From the NCBI GenBank assembly GCA_026004795.1, contig BPJV01000016.1, positions 1 to 34,137 of the forward strand: a DNA stretch of 34,137 bases, written 5' to 3'. How positions within the stretch are numbered: the first letter of the stretch is position 1; the number at the start of each line of letters is the position of its first letter. The position numbers and the translations under genes were made by a program. The notes under the pieces were generated by a model. The model worked only from the letters and a program-made list of their open reading frames with translations. It did no database searches and was not told the DNA's origin. The DNA comes from Pirellulaceae bacterium (GTDB lineage: Bacteria; Planctomycetota; Planctomycetia; Pirellulales; Pirellulaceae). Shown here piece after piece: positions 8,993 through 19,721 of this stretch.

Positions 8993-9184
8993 CCTTTCCA
9001 ATGAGTGCCCGCCCGAGCCGCATGCCACCAAGTCAGCCAAGAGGGCTGCGGCTTCGAGTCTGAATCGTCCCATCGCGATGCGTCCTCGCGATGCCAGGAA
9101 AGTAGCGATTGCTTTCAGCAACCACTTCTCAGTCTGCACAAACTCAGACTCCACTTCAAGATCGAAAGTTCGCTGCGACAGCAT
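8987..9184 (-). CDS. Small hypothetical protein, 65 aa
   Basis: Begins MLSQRTFDLEVESEFVQTEK and continues WLLKAIATFLASRGRIAMGR, then an Ala/Leu-rich helix ending CGSGGHSLERR. The composition is that of a genuine helical protein and not a shadow frame: balanced charges, amphipathic Leu/Ala spacing and low Arg/Pro noise. No known domain recognised. The start ATG follows an A-rich stretch (TTTTAAAAAA) and lacks a Shine-Dalgarno site. Its stop codon is embedded in the extended Shine-Dalgarno of the following micro-ORF, and the whole unit closes with a strong terminator, so it looks like a compact two-cistron or protein-plus-RNA unit. Confidence 0.55.
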   Translation of the reverse strand: MLSQRTFDLEVESEFVQTEKWLLKAIATFLASRGRIAMGRFRLEAAALLADLVACGSGGHSLERR

Positions 9185-9267
9185 TTTTTTAAAATCAGAC
9201 CGCTGGTAGAAGATGGTGCAGCGGGTCTGTTGTCGGCAGGTTCACCGCTACCGCTATCTGGCTTCGG

Positions 9268-9682
9268 CTAACGCTCTGCCCAATAATCGATCACCAACAC
9301 CCCATCTTCCGCCAGATGAGGGCGCAATACCTCAACGAACGCTTGATGGGCAGGATGCGGAAGATAAGCAGCGCGATCCGCTTCGCTGCGGAACGTCACT
9401 AAGAAACAATGGGTGAACCCGCGATCGAGGCCTTCCGGGCTGTTATTCGTCCCATATTCGAAGTCGAGCGATTTGAGGGATTTTCGCCGGCAATTGCCGA
9501 AACGCATCGACGACCTTTTGAATGTCTTCTGCCGACGAAGCTTCCTTGAATTTGAACAAGACCACATGCCGCAATACCTTATCCTTCTGCTGCTCTCCCT
9601 GCTGCATCGTAGCTCCCATTCCGATTGCCGCTAACAACAAAACGCCACTCACGATGGACAGAACCTTGCCATTCTTTGCCAT
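9268..9682 (-). pseudogene. Exported Dabb-domain (stress-responsive barrel) protein, frameshifted
   Basis: The N-terminal part (from 9682) has a signal peptide (KVLSIVSGVLLLAAIGMGAT) followed by VLRHVVLFKFKEASSAEDIQ, the standard opening of Dabb ferredoxin-like barrel proteins. The C-terminal part lies in another frame: SLDFEYGTNNSPEGLDRGFT, then HCFLVTFRSEADRAAYLPHP and a final VLVIDYWAER. The frames join at about 9470-9485, where removing one base from the GGG at 9477-9479 restores a continuous protein of about 137 aa. Biochemical function of secreted planctomycete Dabb proteins is unknown. The gene may be intact in reality, because neighbouring genes show the same type of single-base shift. 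Confidence 0.8.
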
Positions 9683-9866
9683 GGATACGATTCTCCAACA
9701 CGGAAAGACTACTGAAATTCAACGCCTAAAACTGAGCAGGCATCTTACCCGCGGATTGGTCGGGGGCAACTGGATGCGTCGATCGCTCCTCGTCGGCGAG
9801 CTCGTTCACGCTGCTATCGACGCATTGTAGCAACCGGTGCCCTCGAAACATCCCCGTACATCCTTT

Positions 9867-11600
9867 TCATTCGACCTCGACAGGCTGCACGAGCCGCAAC
9901 ACGTTTCCCGGCTGGACCATCTGCTGCGGCAGATCCGCACTGGACCAACTACTGTACCGACCATCCCCCCAATGCACCTCGATCCTATCCGGCATGGACG
10001 CGTCGCCCAACCCAATGGACAGCCGAGAACCGAAATGGCTCTGATATCCTCGTCCCGAACGCACCTCGGTCGAGTAAACCCACGGGCCATGACGCAGCGT
10101 TACGCGGGCGCCGACGGCCGAGCGGTTGACCCAGTGTCCCTATCAGATCGATGCCTATCGAACGACGGCCAGGGGCAGTGACGATTTTCCAAAACTCGCG
10201 CCCGAGCACCACACTGCAGGACGACCACGTCCACATCGCCATCCAAATCGAAATCCTCGCACGCAGCACCGCGAGAGCTCCCCACCATTGCACCTCCCTC
10301 CTCGAGAAAGGCGCCCCGGTGCAAATCGCAGGCCCCCCTGATCGATCATCACCACATCCTCAACGGCGAAATCCGTTCCCGGCTCAAGCTGCTTCGCCTG
10401 CCGCAAGAAATGACCATTGCAAATCAACGCATCTAGATCACCATCGTTGTCCACATCAAACAGAGCAGCCGTCCAATTCACATGAGGAGCGACCATGGCA
10501 CCGATTTGCGTTCGCCGTGCCGCATCCTCGTAAACCCCTCGGTCCAAACTGAGGAACAGCATGGGCCATTGCCGCGTGTAATCGGTAACGAGAAAGTCGT
10601 CGTATCCATCGCCGTTCAAGTCGGCAGCGTCGACGCCCATGCTTCCATTGGCCGCCCCGGTAGCATCCAATGCCACTCCCCACACGAAGGCCGATTCGAC
10701 GAACCGCCCCGATCCGTCGTTTTCAAAAAGATGATTCGGCATCCCATCGCAGCATACGAACAGGTCGACGTCACCATCGCGGTCGAAATCCCCAGCAATC
10801 GACCCCATACTGGGCCCCGCCACCAGCCCAATCCCCGACTCTCGACTGGCATTGCGAAACGTACCGTCTCCTTGATTCACATACAGCGAGTCGGCAAGAT
10901 GCGGAAAATCCTTCGGACCAGGGGGATAGGGGAACGCTCCGGGCGCCACTTCTCGATGGCGTTCCAAGGTGAAATCAACGTAGTTGGCGATAAACAGATC
11001 CAGATCGCCATCCCCATCGACATCGGCAAAATTGATGCCAGCACTGAACCTCTGCTCGTCGTCTATCCCCGCCGTGCCGGTCACCTCAGTGAACGTTCCA
11101 TCCCCGTTGTTGTGCAACAAGGTATTCTTACCGTAATTGCTGATGGCGAGATCCGGGAATCCATCGTTGTCGTAGTCCGCCGCGGTCACCCCCAGCGAAT
11201 AGGCGCGGACATCGGCTCGGGACATCGCCGAAACTCGAGAAAACGCCAGCCCCGAGCGACTGATGTTGCGGAACATCGCATTGCCCGGGATCGATTGGCC
11301 GGCAACTTCCCCGCTCTGCAGAGGATGGCCGTTGCAGAAATAGACATCCATGAGTCCGTCGAGGTCGTAATCGAGGCTGGCCACGCCAGCGCCCATGAAT
11401 TCGACTAGGAACTGCTGACCGGTCGCCCCATCCTCATGCACGAAGTCGATGCCCGACTGATCGGTGACATCACGGAACAGCCCTTCGCCCGCATGCCCCT
11501 GGCGCTCACTCCGCCCGGCTTGCCAACTGACCACCCCTGCCAGCAACCAGGGAATAGTTAACAACCGATGCCACCTCACGGTCCGCTTGCGATTCACCAT
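9867..11600 (-). pseudogene. FG-GAP/VCBS repeat protein with ASPIC/UnbV domain, three frameshifts
   Basis: The frame from 11600 encodes a signal peptide (LLTIPWLLAGVVSWQAG), the opening LFRDVTDQSGIDFVHEDGAT and a chain of FG-GAP beta-propeller repeats with calcium-binding DxDxDG loops (YDLDGLMDV, DYDNDGFPD, DVDGDGDLD, DFDRDGDVD, DLNGDGYDD, DVDNDGDLD). It then loses sense after GLRF. The protein continues in the next frame (GAFLEEGGAMVGSS, FDLDGDVDVVVL), then a third (SIGIDLIGT), then returns to the first (VNRSAVGARVTLRHGPWVY, GYQSHFGSRLSIGLGD), ending with the ASPIC/UnbV domain and PGNVLRLVQPVEVE. The shifts lie near 10314-10317, 10172-10175 and 10130-10132, each one extra base in a G/C run. 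Such exported propeller proteins are abundant in planctomycetes; a specific role is not known. Confidence 0.85.
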
Positions 11601-11656
11601 TCGGTTCCTTGCCCACCTGAGGACGACTGATCACCCGGATTCATGATAGCGAACCA

Positions 11657-12475
11657 TCATTCTGTAGCGGTGGTCGCGGGAATCCATCCGAAGTGGATGC
11701 AGCCCTGGCGGACGCCACTGGTCGCCGGCTGATCGGCAACAAACAGCCGGTCCTCCCATCCGGCCCGCCGGTGCGCCCGGCGCACGGCCTCGACCAACGT
11801 TGCTGGAGCGTTGGCAACAACAATAGAGCGATACCCAGCCGTAAGAGCCGCCAAATCATTTCCCGAATCGCCTGCGAATACCACTTTTTCCGGCGCCACC
11901 CCGCGAGCCTCCACCCACCACTGCACGGCAGCGGCTTTGGAGATCCCTTGAGGCAAGAAGTCGATCAACCCGCGGCCGTTGAACGGATCGACGCTATGTA
12001 CCATGGAAAACGGCGCGTCGACCGAGATGAGATGGTTGTGAAGGCGCTGCACGAGCTCGTGCAGTGCGGCCGACGGCGCATAGTAGCTGAGCTTGAACTC
12101 TCCTTGTTTTTCCGCCTCCTGCAGCTGCAACTCACCAAATCCCCCCAAGCTTTCCCGCAACGCCTCCACCGACATGGCGACGATGCGATTCTGTAAAAAA
12201 TGGCGGTAGGCCGAGTCCTTTTCGTACGTCCCCTGCGGCTGCCGACGGTAAATCGATGTTCCTACATCGCACACGATCCAATCGGGCTGTGGCAGACCAT
12301 ATTCCTCGATCGCTCGCAAGACGGATTCCAAGTGCCGTCCGGTAACGTACACCGGTTCGATGCCATGCACTGGCAACTCCTCGTGCAAGCGTTTCAAATC
12401 GGCGTGGTTTTGCGCGTTATGCGGAAGAGGAATCAACGTACCATCCAGGTCAGTTGCCAGAATCTTCACCGTCAA
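11657..12475 (-). CDS. spp: Sucrose-phosphate phosphatase-like HAD hydrolase
   Basis: 272 aa. HAD superfamily, Cof/SPP subgroup: the nucleophile motif ATDLDGTLIPL is at the N-terminus, YVTGRHLESVL is motif II, and GDSGNDLAALTAGYRSIVVA is motifs III/IV. Sucrose-6-phosphate phosphatases remove the phosphate from sucrose-6-phosphate made by sucrose-phosphate synthase. That assignment rests on the operon, because the gene lies 63 bp downstream of ams and in the same direction as sps. The frame opens with TTG (12475), and a GTG at 12469 is equally possible. It is a second phosphatase beside the HAD domain fused to Sps, so it could instead act on a related sugar phosphate such as glucosylglycerate or mannosylglycerate phosphate. 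Confidence 0.8.
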   Translation of the reverse strand: MTVKILATDLDGTLIPLPHNAQNHADLKRLHEELPVHGIEPVYVTGRHLESVLRAIEEYGLPQPDWIVCDVGTSIYRRQPQGTYEKDSAYRHFLQNRIVAMSVEALRESLGGFGELQLQEAEKQGEFKLSYYAPSAALHELVQRLHNHLISVDAPFSMVHSVDPFNGRGLIDFLPQGISKAAAVQWWVEARGVAPEKVVFAGDSGNDLAALTAGYRSIVVANAPATLVEAVRRAHRRAGWEDRLFVADQPATSGVRQGCIHFGWIPATTATE

Positions 12476-12538
12476 ACTTTTCGTATCCAGGGGAAAGTAA
12501 ACGACCGTCGTCGAATGGGCTGCGTTTCTATCCGCGCT

Positions 12539-14533
12539 CTATACACGGTTCAGCCACAGAATCTGGTAAGGTTCGAGCACCACGGGCTCGGCCGTGCCAT
12601 AGGTGCGTTTGCTGATCGCATCCTCGAAGAATCGGCCCAAGCCGGCGGTGCGCAAGATGTTGCCTTCGATGCCCTGCGGATCCGGCGAAAAATTCGCCAA
12701 CACGACCAAGCGGTGCCCATCGTGCAAGCGCACGTAGCCCAACAGGTGCTCGTTACCGGTGGAAATCAGTTCCATGTCCTGACCGGCCAACGCCGGTAGC
12801 TCTTTGCGCAACTGAATCAACCGCTGCGTCGATAAGAAAATCCGCTTGCGAATCGACCCTTCCCCCGAATCGATATGGTCATCCAGGGACTGCAAGTATT
12901 CCCAGCGCATTCTGGGACGGTGAATCCACCGCGTATCTCCCGCCTTAGCCGGATCGCGCACGAAATCGTAATCGTTGAGCATCCCCCATTCTTCTCCCAG
13001 GTAGAGTAGGGGAATACCGCCGATGCTCAACGAGATCCCATGCAATAGCAACATGCGGCGGATGGCAAGCTCTTTCTTCTGTTCGTCATTCTCTTCAATC
13101 GCTTGCTCCAAACCGGCCAGCGACGCCATTGTTCCGGAGATGCGCATGTCGCCGGTCTCCCGATTCTCCTGGAACGGCACGCCTCGGGCGAACGAACCGG
13201 GAAACTGCCCGGTGTAGAATTGGTTGAGAAAACGACGATGGTCGTAGGCATTGATGCCGATGGCCGCGGCATCATTATCGTCAAACGTCCAACCGATATC
13301 ATCGTGGCACCGCAAATAATTGACCCAGGCGGTATGCGGGGGCAAGCGATGCCGATGGCTGAGCGTCCGCGCCAGCAGCGATACCTTGCGCGTCGCCAGC
13401 GATTCCCACAACAGGGCCATCAACGTCGGATTGTAGGAAATCTGGCATTCCTGAGACGAGATATACCGCACCACATCATCCGGATGCACGATGGCTTCCG
13501 ATTTGAAAAGCAAGCCGGGGGCGGCGATGCGGGCGATGCGATTGAAGGCTTGGATCACCAAATGGGCCTCCGGAAGGTTCTCACAAGGCGTCCCCAGTTT
13601 CTTCCAGATGAACGCCACCGCATCCAACCGCAAGATGTCCACCCCCGTGTTGGCCAAGAACAGCATCTCTTCGGCCATCGCCCGAAACACCGCGGGATTG
13701 GTGTAGTTCAAGTCCCACTGGAAGCTGTTGAACGTGGTCCACACCCAACGTTGCATCCCATCATGCCAGGTGAAATTGCCGCGGCGCACGGTGGGAAAGA
13801 TCTCGCGCAACGTCCGTTCGTACTGATCCGGCATCGTGCGATCGGGAAAAATGTAATAGAACTCCTGATACTCGCGATCCCCGGCCTGCGCCAGCTTGGC
13901 CCACTGATGATCATCCGAGGTGTGGTTCAACACAAAATCGAGCACCAGAGAGATACCCGCTGCACGCAGGTCCGAAGCGAGCGTTTGCAGGTCCTCGAAG
14001 GTTCCCAACCGCGGGTCGACCGACCGATAATTGCTGATCGCATACCCACCGTCATTGTTCCCAGGCCGCACGGCGAACAGCGGCATCAGATGGAGGTAGG
14101 TCAGCCCTAGGCGTTTGAAGTAATCGACGTGCTCTCGCAATCGGTGCAGATTTTCGGCAAACAGGTCGACATATAGAGCCCCCCCGGCCATCTTCTCGGA
14201 CAAAAACCAATCGGGATCATGGATGCGGTGCTCGTCGACCTCGCGCAATGGCTCTGGGCGTGCCAGCCAACCGGCCGCAGCGGTGAGCAGCACTTGTTCG
14301 AGATGGTAAAAAAAGTCGTATCGTGAGCCGTACAACTGGAGCATAATGGCGAATAAGGCTGGCCAATGCTGCTCCAATCGCAACTCGAATACGTGTCGGG
14401 TGGCTGCGTCGGCCCCTTGCGCGTCCCAGAACTGCTCCAGTCGAGGGCGCAGCCGCTGCAAGCTCAGATGGGCTTGAAACTCTTGCTCGCCCATTTTCTG
14501 CAGTTGAAGTCGATTGTGCATCCACTCGATCAT
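12539..14533 (-). CDS. ams: Amylosucrase (GH13)
   Basis: 664 aa. GH13 enzyme that transfers glucose from sucrose onto an alpha-1,4-glucan, releasing fructose. The N-terminal helical domain (about 1-95) and (beta/alpha)8 barrel fit amylosucrases. Catalytic residues are Asp304 ([12 protein letters not shown]), Glu346 (LFKSEAIV) and Asp411 (CHDDIGW); all three are offset by exactly 18 from the Neisseria polysaccharea enzyme (286, 328, 393), which is strong support. Other barrel motifs are [14 protein letters not shown] and [16 protein letters not shown]. The start ATG overlaps the Sps stop codon (ATGA), implying translational coupling. The open frame extends upstream inside sps but that part is shadow. 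Sucrose phosphorylase is a less likely alternative given the N-domain. Confidence 0.92.
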   Translation of the reverse strand: MIEWMHNRLQLQKMGEQEFQAHLSLQRLRPRLEQFWDAQGADAATRHVFELRLEQHWPALFAIMLQLYGSRYDFFYHLEQVLLTAAAGWLARPEPLREVDEHRIHDPDWFLSEKMAGGALYVDLFAENLHRLREHVDYFKRLGLTYLHLMPLFAVRPGNNDGGYAISNYRSVDPRLGTFEDLQTLASDLRAAGISLVLDFVLNHTSDDHQWAKLAQAGDREYQEFYYIFPDRTMPDQYERTLREIFPTVRRGNFTWHDGMQRWVWTTFNSFQWDLNYTNPAVFRAMAEEMLFLANTGVDILRLDAVAFIWKKLGTPCENLPEAHLVIQAFNRIARIAAPGLLFKSEAIVHPDDVVRYISSQECQISYNPTLMALLWESLATRKVSLLARTLSHRHRLPPHTAWVNYLRCHDDIGWTFDDNDAAAIGINAYDHRRFLNQFYTGQFPGSFARGVPFQENRETGDMRISGTMASLAGLEQAIEENDEQKKELAIRRMLLLHGISLSIGGIPLLYLGEEWGMLNDYDFVRDPAKAGDTRWIHRPRMRWEYLQSLDDHIDSGEGSIRKRIFLSTQRLIQLRKELPALAGQDMELISTGNEHLLGYVRLHDGHRLVVLANFSPDPQGIEGNILRTAGLGRFFEDAISKRTYGTAEPVVLEPYQILWLNRV

Positions 14534-16752
14534 TCGGAGTCGTTCGGTATGACGATCTGGTCTAAGAAGTTGTAATAGTCGATTCCCTCCAAGATACCGG
14601 CGGCATGCCCTGCCTGGGCGAAATAGATGCGCGGCCGCTTGCGCAACTTGTCCAATTCCGGACTGTAGTTCGCCACCACTACCCCGAGGGTACGCCCCAA
14701 TAGCATGCCAGCATCGTTGCCCGAGTCGCCCGCCACCAGCACGCGTTCGGCCGGGAACCCCCATTTCCACAACAGGTGCCGAATCGCCAAATCGCTGCCA
14801 CCGCGTACCGGAATCACGTCCAGGTACATGCCCAACGATGTAATAACCTTAGCACGCAATCCCGCTTCCCGAAGGATTTTCTTTACTTTCGCCAGACCAG
14901 GATAACACTCCGGATCGTAAGTGTAGCTGATTTTGAACTCCGATTGATGCGATTCATCCTGCGGATACACCCCCTCGACCCCCGACAGCACCTCTCGAAT
15001 TTGGTCGGGTTTCCAGGCATGGCCAATCGCTTTTCGCCAGCTCAAGTCCGGTGTCAACGACTCCCCGTAATGCAGCTGCGTGCCGGCATCGGTCGACAAC
15101 ACGTCCGGACGCGGCAGATCGAGCTGCTGGATCAGCTCCAGGGCGCTATCCAGGCAACGACCAGTGGCGATACCGAAACCGACATGCTTATTGGCGCGAA
15201 TCAAATCGACGAATCGATGCAACGATTCGTCGTCCCCCACCAACGTATTGTCCAGGTCCGTCATGATGAGACGATCGAAGTCGGGCAGACGGCGATTGGT
15301 CGTCTTGTTGGCCAGGACCGGGGCAGGGGAGTGGCGCAAGATGTCGCGCAGATCCCGCAGGTACCGCTTGGCATGGTTCGCCCACGAATAGTGCTCCCGC
15401 GTACCACGAATTCCATTCTCCGACCACTCAGCCCACTGTTCGGGCTCGGTGAGCACACGCAATAGCGCATGCTCGATTGCTTCCGCATCCAATGGATCGA
15501 CCAACAATCCGCTGCGACAGTTAGCCACGATGTCGCGCGGACCACCGTCATTGGTGGCTACGATCGGCAACCCTGTGGCACTGGCCTCCAGCAGCGTCAG
15601 GCCAAACGGCTCGGTGAGCGCAGGATTGATGAACACGCCTTTGGTAGAAGCGGCCAGACGATATAGATCGGCGATGTCCGACGGGGCGTGCGACTTGGGG
15701 TAGGCCACGCTGCCATAGAGATCGTAGCGATCGATCAGATACAGGATCTGGGTAATAACTTTCTGCTGCGACTTGGGCAACTCCTCGATCGATTCGCGGG
15801 TCCCGAGCACCAGCACGAGATTGGCGATTCGCCGCAATTGCTCGCTCTCACCGTAGACCCGCACCAGCATGTCCAGATTCTTACGCTCATCCGGCCGGGC
15901 AATGGCCAGGATCATCGGCTTGTGAGGATCTCGCAGGAAACGCGCAACTTCGTTGGCGATCGGCGGAGCTTGCCAATTGGAATCGGCTGGATAAAACTCG
16001 CTCAAGTCGACCCCCGGTGGAATGACCTCCATGCGGTCCGGTTGGTAGTGGCTATAGAGCTGGTACTGGTCCACAACCTCTTGATTGGTGCTGGTGACGA
16101 CCATCGACGCCGTCTCCAAGGCGATTTCCTCAGCTTCGATACGGGTGCGGAAACGGTACTTCCGCTCCAGCGCTTCGGGTTGTTGCCCGCTGGCCAACAG
16201 CCGCTGCCGCTTCACGCGCCCCAAAGAATGCCCGGTAAACACAAACGGCACGTGCAGCAGTCGAGCCAACTGGGCCCCGGCCAACCCCGCATCGGCGTAG
16301 TGCCCATGGATAATGTCCGGCAAGCCGTGGCGGCGAAAATGCGTCAAGGCTTGATCGATGAACATCTCGATGTACGGCCACAACGATTCCTTGCGCAAGT
16401 ATCGTTTGGGACCGAAGGGGATGCGGACGATGCGTGCGTTCTCCGAGATCGGCTCTTCGACCTGCGCGTAGTCGTCGGCGACCCGGGGATCGATAATCTG
16501 CCGCGTCAACAGCTCCACCTCCGCCACATTGGGCTGGGTTGCCAACTCCCGCGCCAGTTCAAGCACATACTTTACCTGACCACCGGTATCGGCGTCGTAA
16601 CCCAACTCAGGCTCTCGCGCTCGGATCAATCCATGGAGGCTGATCAGCGTAATCTTCAGGTTGCGTGACCGCGTGTAGGGAATCTGTTCATGCGCTTCGT
16701 TTGTCGACGCTTGAACTTCATCTTCCGTCGCCATGGAGAACCCTTGTACCAT
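14530..16752 (-). CDS. sps: Sucrose-phosphate synthase with C-terminal phosphatase domain
   Basis: 740 aa. Residues about 30-470 form a GT4 glucosyltransferase: [16 protein letters not shown], the DTGGQVKYV glycine loop, [14 protein letters not shown] (173-178), and the nucleotide-sugar-binding E-x7-E motif EPFGLTLLE (381-389). It makes sucrose-6-phosphate from UDP- or ADP-glucose and fructose-6-phosphate. Residues about 490-740 are a HAD phosphatase domain with intact nucleophile motif TDLDNT (Asp499, Asp501) and [10 protein letters not shown], so the protein may carry out both steps. The start ATG is preceded by AAGGAG at 7-base spacing. It is first in the sps-ams-spp operon, and the ams start overlaps its stop. 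Sucrose here probably serves as an osmolyte or carbon store, as known for other marine planctomycetes. Confidence 0.93.
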   Translation of the reverse strand: MVQGFSMATEDEVQASTNEAHEQIPYTRSRNLKITLISLHGLIRAREPELGYDADTGGQVKYVLELARELATQPNVAEVELLTRQIIDPRVADDYAQVEEPISENARIVRIPFGPKRYLRKESLWPYIEMFIDQALTHFRRHGLPDIIHGHYADAGLAGAQLARLLHVPFVFTGHSLGRVKRQRLLASGQQPEALERKYRFRTRIEAEEIALETASMVVTSTNQEVVDQYQLYSHYQPDRMEVIPPGVDLSEFYPADSNWQAPPIANEVARFLRDPHKPMILAIARPDERKNLDMLVRVYGESEQLRRIANLVLVLGTRESIEELPKSQQKVITQILYLIDRYDLYGSVAYPKSHAPSDIADLYRLAASTKGVFINPALTEPFGLTLLEASATGLPIVATNDGGPRDIVANCRSGLLVDPLDAEAIEHALLRVLTEPEQWAEWSENGIRGTREHYSWANHAKRYLRDLRDILRHSPAPVLANKTTNRRLPDFDRLIMTDLDNTLVGDDESLHRFVDLIRANKHVGFGIATGRCLDSALELIQQLDLPRPDVLSTDAGTQLHYGESLTPDLSWRKAIGHAWKPDQIREVLSGVEGVYPQDESHQSEFKISYTYDPECYPGLAKVKKILREAGLRAKVITSLGMYLDVIPVRGGSDLAIRHLLWKWGFPAERVLVAGDSGNDAGMLLGRTLGVVVANYSPELDKLRKRPRIYFAQAGHAAGILEGIDYYNFLDQIVIPNDSE

Positions 16753-17427
16753 TATGCAACTCCTTAATCTGTACCATCAACGCCCCGCCGGAAGCCACTT
16801 GTCGGCTGCCCTGGCGTTGCGAACCCCAGGGACACCAGGATCATAAACGCCGTCCATGGGGCAACCGTTGAGGGATGAAAACACCGGCACTTCCTTCCAG
16901 GCAAAACAGCATGCCCCCGGGCCCGGTGATCGTCGGGCGACCACCGTGACGGCGAAAAACCACCACCAGCCATATCGTAGATCGAGGCGAGGAAGGAAGG
17001 GGACCGTTCAGCGTTCCATGCCGCCGCGGCTTGACGGGGGCACCTGGGGCAACCCCTGATCGGCAATTTGTGTTCCAATATCCGCATTACAACTGATCGC
17101 GTGGCCCAACTCGCATGCGGCCGTCGGAGCCGTCAATGAGTTCCAGTGGTGCGTACCGTTGTATTGTACAGATTAATCCAGGGGCGCGAATCGCCGCTGC
17201 CGTTGGCCCGACATTCGCCTCCGCGACGCCTTCCGCCGAGGCCCAAGTTGTGCAAAGATTGCAGGCCAGTGAAAGAGACGGACTACCATGTTCTTCCAGT
17301 ACCACCGGTACTGCTTCAGGCCGTGAGCCCGGCCGATCAACGACACCATCTCTCGATGGTTGAGCAGACGGCCCGTTGGAAACAATGCAGGCGTTCCCCC
17401 CCTCGGCAACTCTAGCTTGGTGCACCG
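16753..17427. other. Long divergent promoter region
   Basis: 675 bp between sps (minus) and the YhaM gene (plus). No convincing gene. An 11-base inverted pair, TTAATCTGTAC (16764-16774) and GTACAGATTAA (17166-17176), sits near the sps end and in the middle of the gap. It could mark regulator binding or promoter-like TACAGAT boxes, but the evidence is weak. Confidence 0.5.
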
Positions 17428-18414
17428 ATGAAACGACAAAACATTGCCGATTTGCAACCTCGTGAGCAAGTGGATGAGGTTTACCGAGTCGCGGACAAAC
17501 AAGTCCGAGCCAACCGCCAAGGCAACGACTACCTGCTGTTGCAATTGACCGATCGCACGGGGAACATCAGTGGACTGAAATGGAACGCTGGCCAATCGCT
17601 GTACGAAACTTTTCAAAAAGGAGACTTTCTGAGAATCGTCGGCAATGCGCAATTGCACAATGGGACGATGCAGATCCTTGTTCAAGACCTGGAGGTCGTA
17701 CCTCCCGACAGCGTCGACCCGGCCGATTTTTCCAAGACCCATCCAGAACAAATCGATGCCTGGATGAACGAACTACACTCCATTCTCGCCCACGTGCAGC
17801 AGGAGGACTTGCGGGCCATCCTCGACGATTACCTGCAGGATACCGATTTGCTCGAGCGGTTGCGCCGCGCACCGGCAGGTATCAAGACACACCATGCCTT
17901 CGAAGGGGGGCTGTTGCGCCACGTACTCGATTTGCTGCGTGTGGCCCAAGCCATCGCGCCGTTGTACCCGCAGTTGGACCAAGAAATGCTGCTGGTCGGA
18001 GTGTTCTTGCACGACTTGGGAAAGCTTGACGAGCTCAGCTACGACGGTGACATGACCTACACCGACAGCGGCCAACTTATCGGCCACCTGGTTCAAGGAG
18101 CGGCGGACTTGCAGGTCCGTGCGTTGCGCCTTGGCCAACAGCGAGGTCGGCCTCTCGACGCCCAGGTGCTGTGGCGTTTGCAACACATGATCCTCAGCCA
18201 CCATGGCCAATTGGAACACGGCAGCCCCAAAGTCCCCATGACAATAGAGGCGATCGCCTTGGCGTACATCGACGACCTCGACGCAAAATTGAATGCCGCC
18301 ACCGACATCATCGCCGCCGATCGCAATAGCGATAGCAACTGGACTGCCTTCGTCCCCATTCTCGGCAGGAAACTGTTCAAACCCTCCCTTTCCAAATCAC
18401 CGCCTCCCACCTGA
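17428..18414 (+). CDS. yhaM: 3'-5' exoribonuclease YhaM family (OB fold + HD domain)
   Basis: 328 aa. N-terminal OB-type nucleic-acid-binding fold (about 10-95: [35 protein letters not shown]), then an HD phosphohydrolase domain with [11 protein letters not shown] (155-165), [14 protein letters not shown] (HD at 195-196) and [11 protein letters not shown] (256-265). This arrangement and length match Bacillus YhaM, an Mn-dependent 3'-5' exonuclease acting on RNA and single-stranded DNA. Role in RNA turnover or DNA repair is inferred from the family. ATG 17428 is the first codon of the frame; no clear Shine-Dalgarno. It is probably monocistronic or co-transcribed with the msrB gene 110 bp downstream. 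Confidence 0.9.
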   Translation: MKRQNIADLQPREQVDEVYRVADKQVRANRQGNDYLLLQLTDRTGNISGLKWNAGQSLYETFQKGDFLRIVGNAQLHNGTMQILVQDLEVVPPDSVDPADFSKTHPEQIDAWMNELHSILAHVQQEDLRAILDDYLQDTDLLERLRRAPAGIKTHHAFEGGLLRHVLDLLRVAQAIAPLYPQLDQEMLLVGVFLHDLGKLDELSYDGDMTYTDSGQLIGHLVQGAADLQVRALRLGQQRGRPLDAQVLWRLQHMILSHHGQLEHGSPKVPMTIEAIALAYIDDLDAKLNAATDIIAADRNSDSNWTAFVPILGRKLFKPSLSKSPPPT

Positions 18415-18524
18415 CGCGGCCAGACGGCAAGGCAGGAAGGCCGCCGGGTATCGCCTTGCCCATTTCGGCTATAATGGAAGTCGAGTTGCCAGACATGTCC
18501 TTCCGTTTTTTCAGGAAATATGCC

Positions 18525-19520
18525 ATGAATCGCATCGTCCTGGCTATCGTAGTCGCATTGATCGTTTACTCTGTCTGGATGCGGATCCCCGCCTTCAAGG
18601 ACGACACGCAGAATCCCGATTCCGCTGCTGCGGCGGGCTTCGAAAGCGGTGACCAACCGCCAATAGCCGACGAAGTAGTGACGTCAAGCAAAGCCGAGGA
18701 CGTTGCAACCGGTCCATCCGAAACGGATGACGACCAACGACTTTCCCCCCGCACCGATCCTCTCGTCATGGTGGCAGCCGACCTGGACGGCGATAACGGC
18801 CCCACTGAGGCTGAGACCGGCGAGAGCCAGAACTTCCCCATCGCAGAAGCGTCCCAACGTGCATCAACCTCGCACCGCAATTCCGCGGCGGGTGAAAGCA
18901 ATCTGGAAGTGGAAAACTCCGTTGCCAGCAAGGAAGCATCCCCATCACCTCCTTCCTCAAAAGACCTAAGCACAGCCATGTCCAACTCTACAGAACCCAG
19001 TGCGAAGTCTTCTTCAGCGGCAAACCCTACGGTTCGAATAGCCAAGCAGTACAACCCGCTGTCTCCCGAAGAGAAACGGATCATCTGGTACAAGGGCACC
19101 GAGTTTCCAGGAACGGGAGAGTATGAACATAACAAACGGAAGGGAACCTACATTTGCCGCCAATGCAATGCCGTGCTGTATCGGAGCGACGACAAGTTCG
19201 AGAGCGGTTGTGGCTGGCCCAGCTTCGACGATGAGGTCAAAGGGGCCGTCAAACGGGTCCCCGACCCGGACGGTGTGCGCACGGAAATCGTGTGTGCCAA
19301 CTGCGGTGGCCATCTAGGCCACGTGTTCATTGGAGAAGGTTTTACCCCGAAGAATACGCGACACTGCGTGAATTCGATTTCCTTGCGATTCATCCCCGAC
19401 GGCAAACCCATCCCGCCGATGATCGTGCTGGAGGAGAAAGCTCAGCAGGGCTCGCAGCCGCGATCGGGATCTCAGTCGTCCCAGACCACCGACCCGCCGC
19501 CGTCGACCAGCAATCAGTAG
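18525..19520 (+). CDS. msrB: Membrane-anchored peptide-methionine (R)-S-oxide reductase MsrB
   Basis: 331 aa. A single N-terminal membrane segment ([18 protein letters not shown]) is followed by about 145 residues of Ser/Thr/Glu/Asp-rich linker and then a full MsrB domain (about 168-300). The domain has zinc-binding CRQC and [12 protein letters not shown], the [10 protein letters not shown] block, and the catalytic [11 protein letters not shown] cysteine. The enzyme reduces methionine-R-sulfoxide in proteins. The anchor and linker place it outside the cytoplasmic membrane, where it would repair envelope proteins. The frame is open upstream (ATG 18456 and 18495), but ATG 18525 puts the membrane helix directly at the N-terminus and has AGGAA 8 bases upstream. 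The Pro/Ser/Gln-rich tail is probably disordered. Confidence 0.93.
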   Translation: MNRIVLAIVVALIVYSVWMRIPAFKDDTQNPDSAAAAGFESGDQPPIADEVVTSSKAEDVATGPSETDDDQRLSPRTDPLVMVAADLDGDNGPTEAETGESQNFPIAEASQRASTSHRNSAAGESNLEVENSVASKEASPSPPSSKDLSTAMSNSTEPSAKSSSAANPTVRIAKQYNPLSPEEKRIIWYKGTEFPGTGEYEHNKRKGTYICRQCNAVLYRSDDKFESGCGWPSFDDEVKGAVKRVPDPDGVRTEIVCANCGGHLGHVFIGEGFTPKNTRHCVNSISLRFIPDGKPIPPMIVLEEKAQQGSQPRSGSQSSQTTDPPPSTSNQ

Positions 19521-19721
19521 CCCTGTCATCGCCGGAACACAGCTCGGTACAAGTGGCGCTATCATTCACGTGGCGTGCTGGCGATCGGCGGGCCACGGTC
19601 GCTCGCCTCCACGCCCCGTTCCTCGCGGCGGTAAATGCGCATTTCCCCCCGGCGTCGGGAACGAGCCGACAACCCGGCCATCACTTCCATCAGGCGACGA
19701 CCGCCTCGGCTCCGACGCCTT

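Noticed and set aside
8985-8997. GATCACCTCCTTT, identical to the 3' end of 16S rRNA
   Set aside because: Nothing before it resembles 16S rRNA; on the other strand it is a Shine-Dalgarno sequence within a small operon.
10482-11408. 308-codon plus-strand frame opposite the ASPIC/UnbV gene
   Set aside because: Antisense shadow produced by the repetitive DxDxDG-encoding DNA.
13103-14110. 335-codon plus-strand frame inside ams
   Set aside because: Antisense shadow of the amylosucrase gene, whose catalytic residues are all intact on the minus strand.
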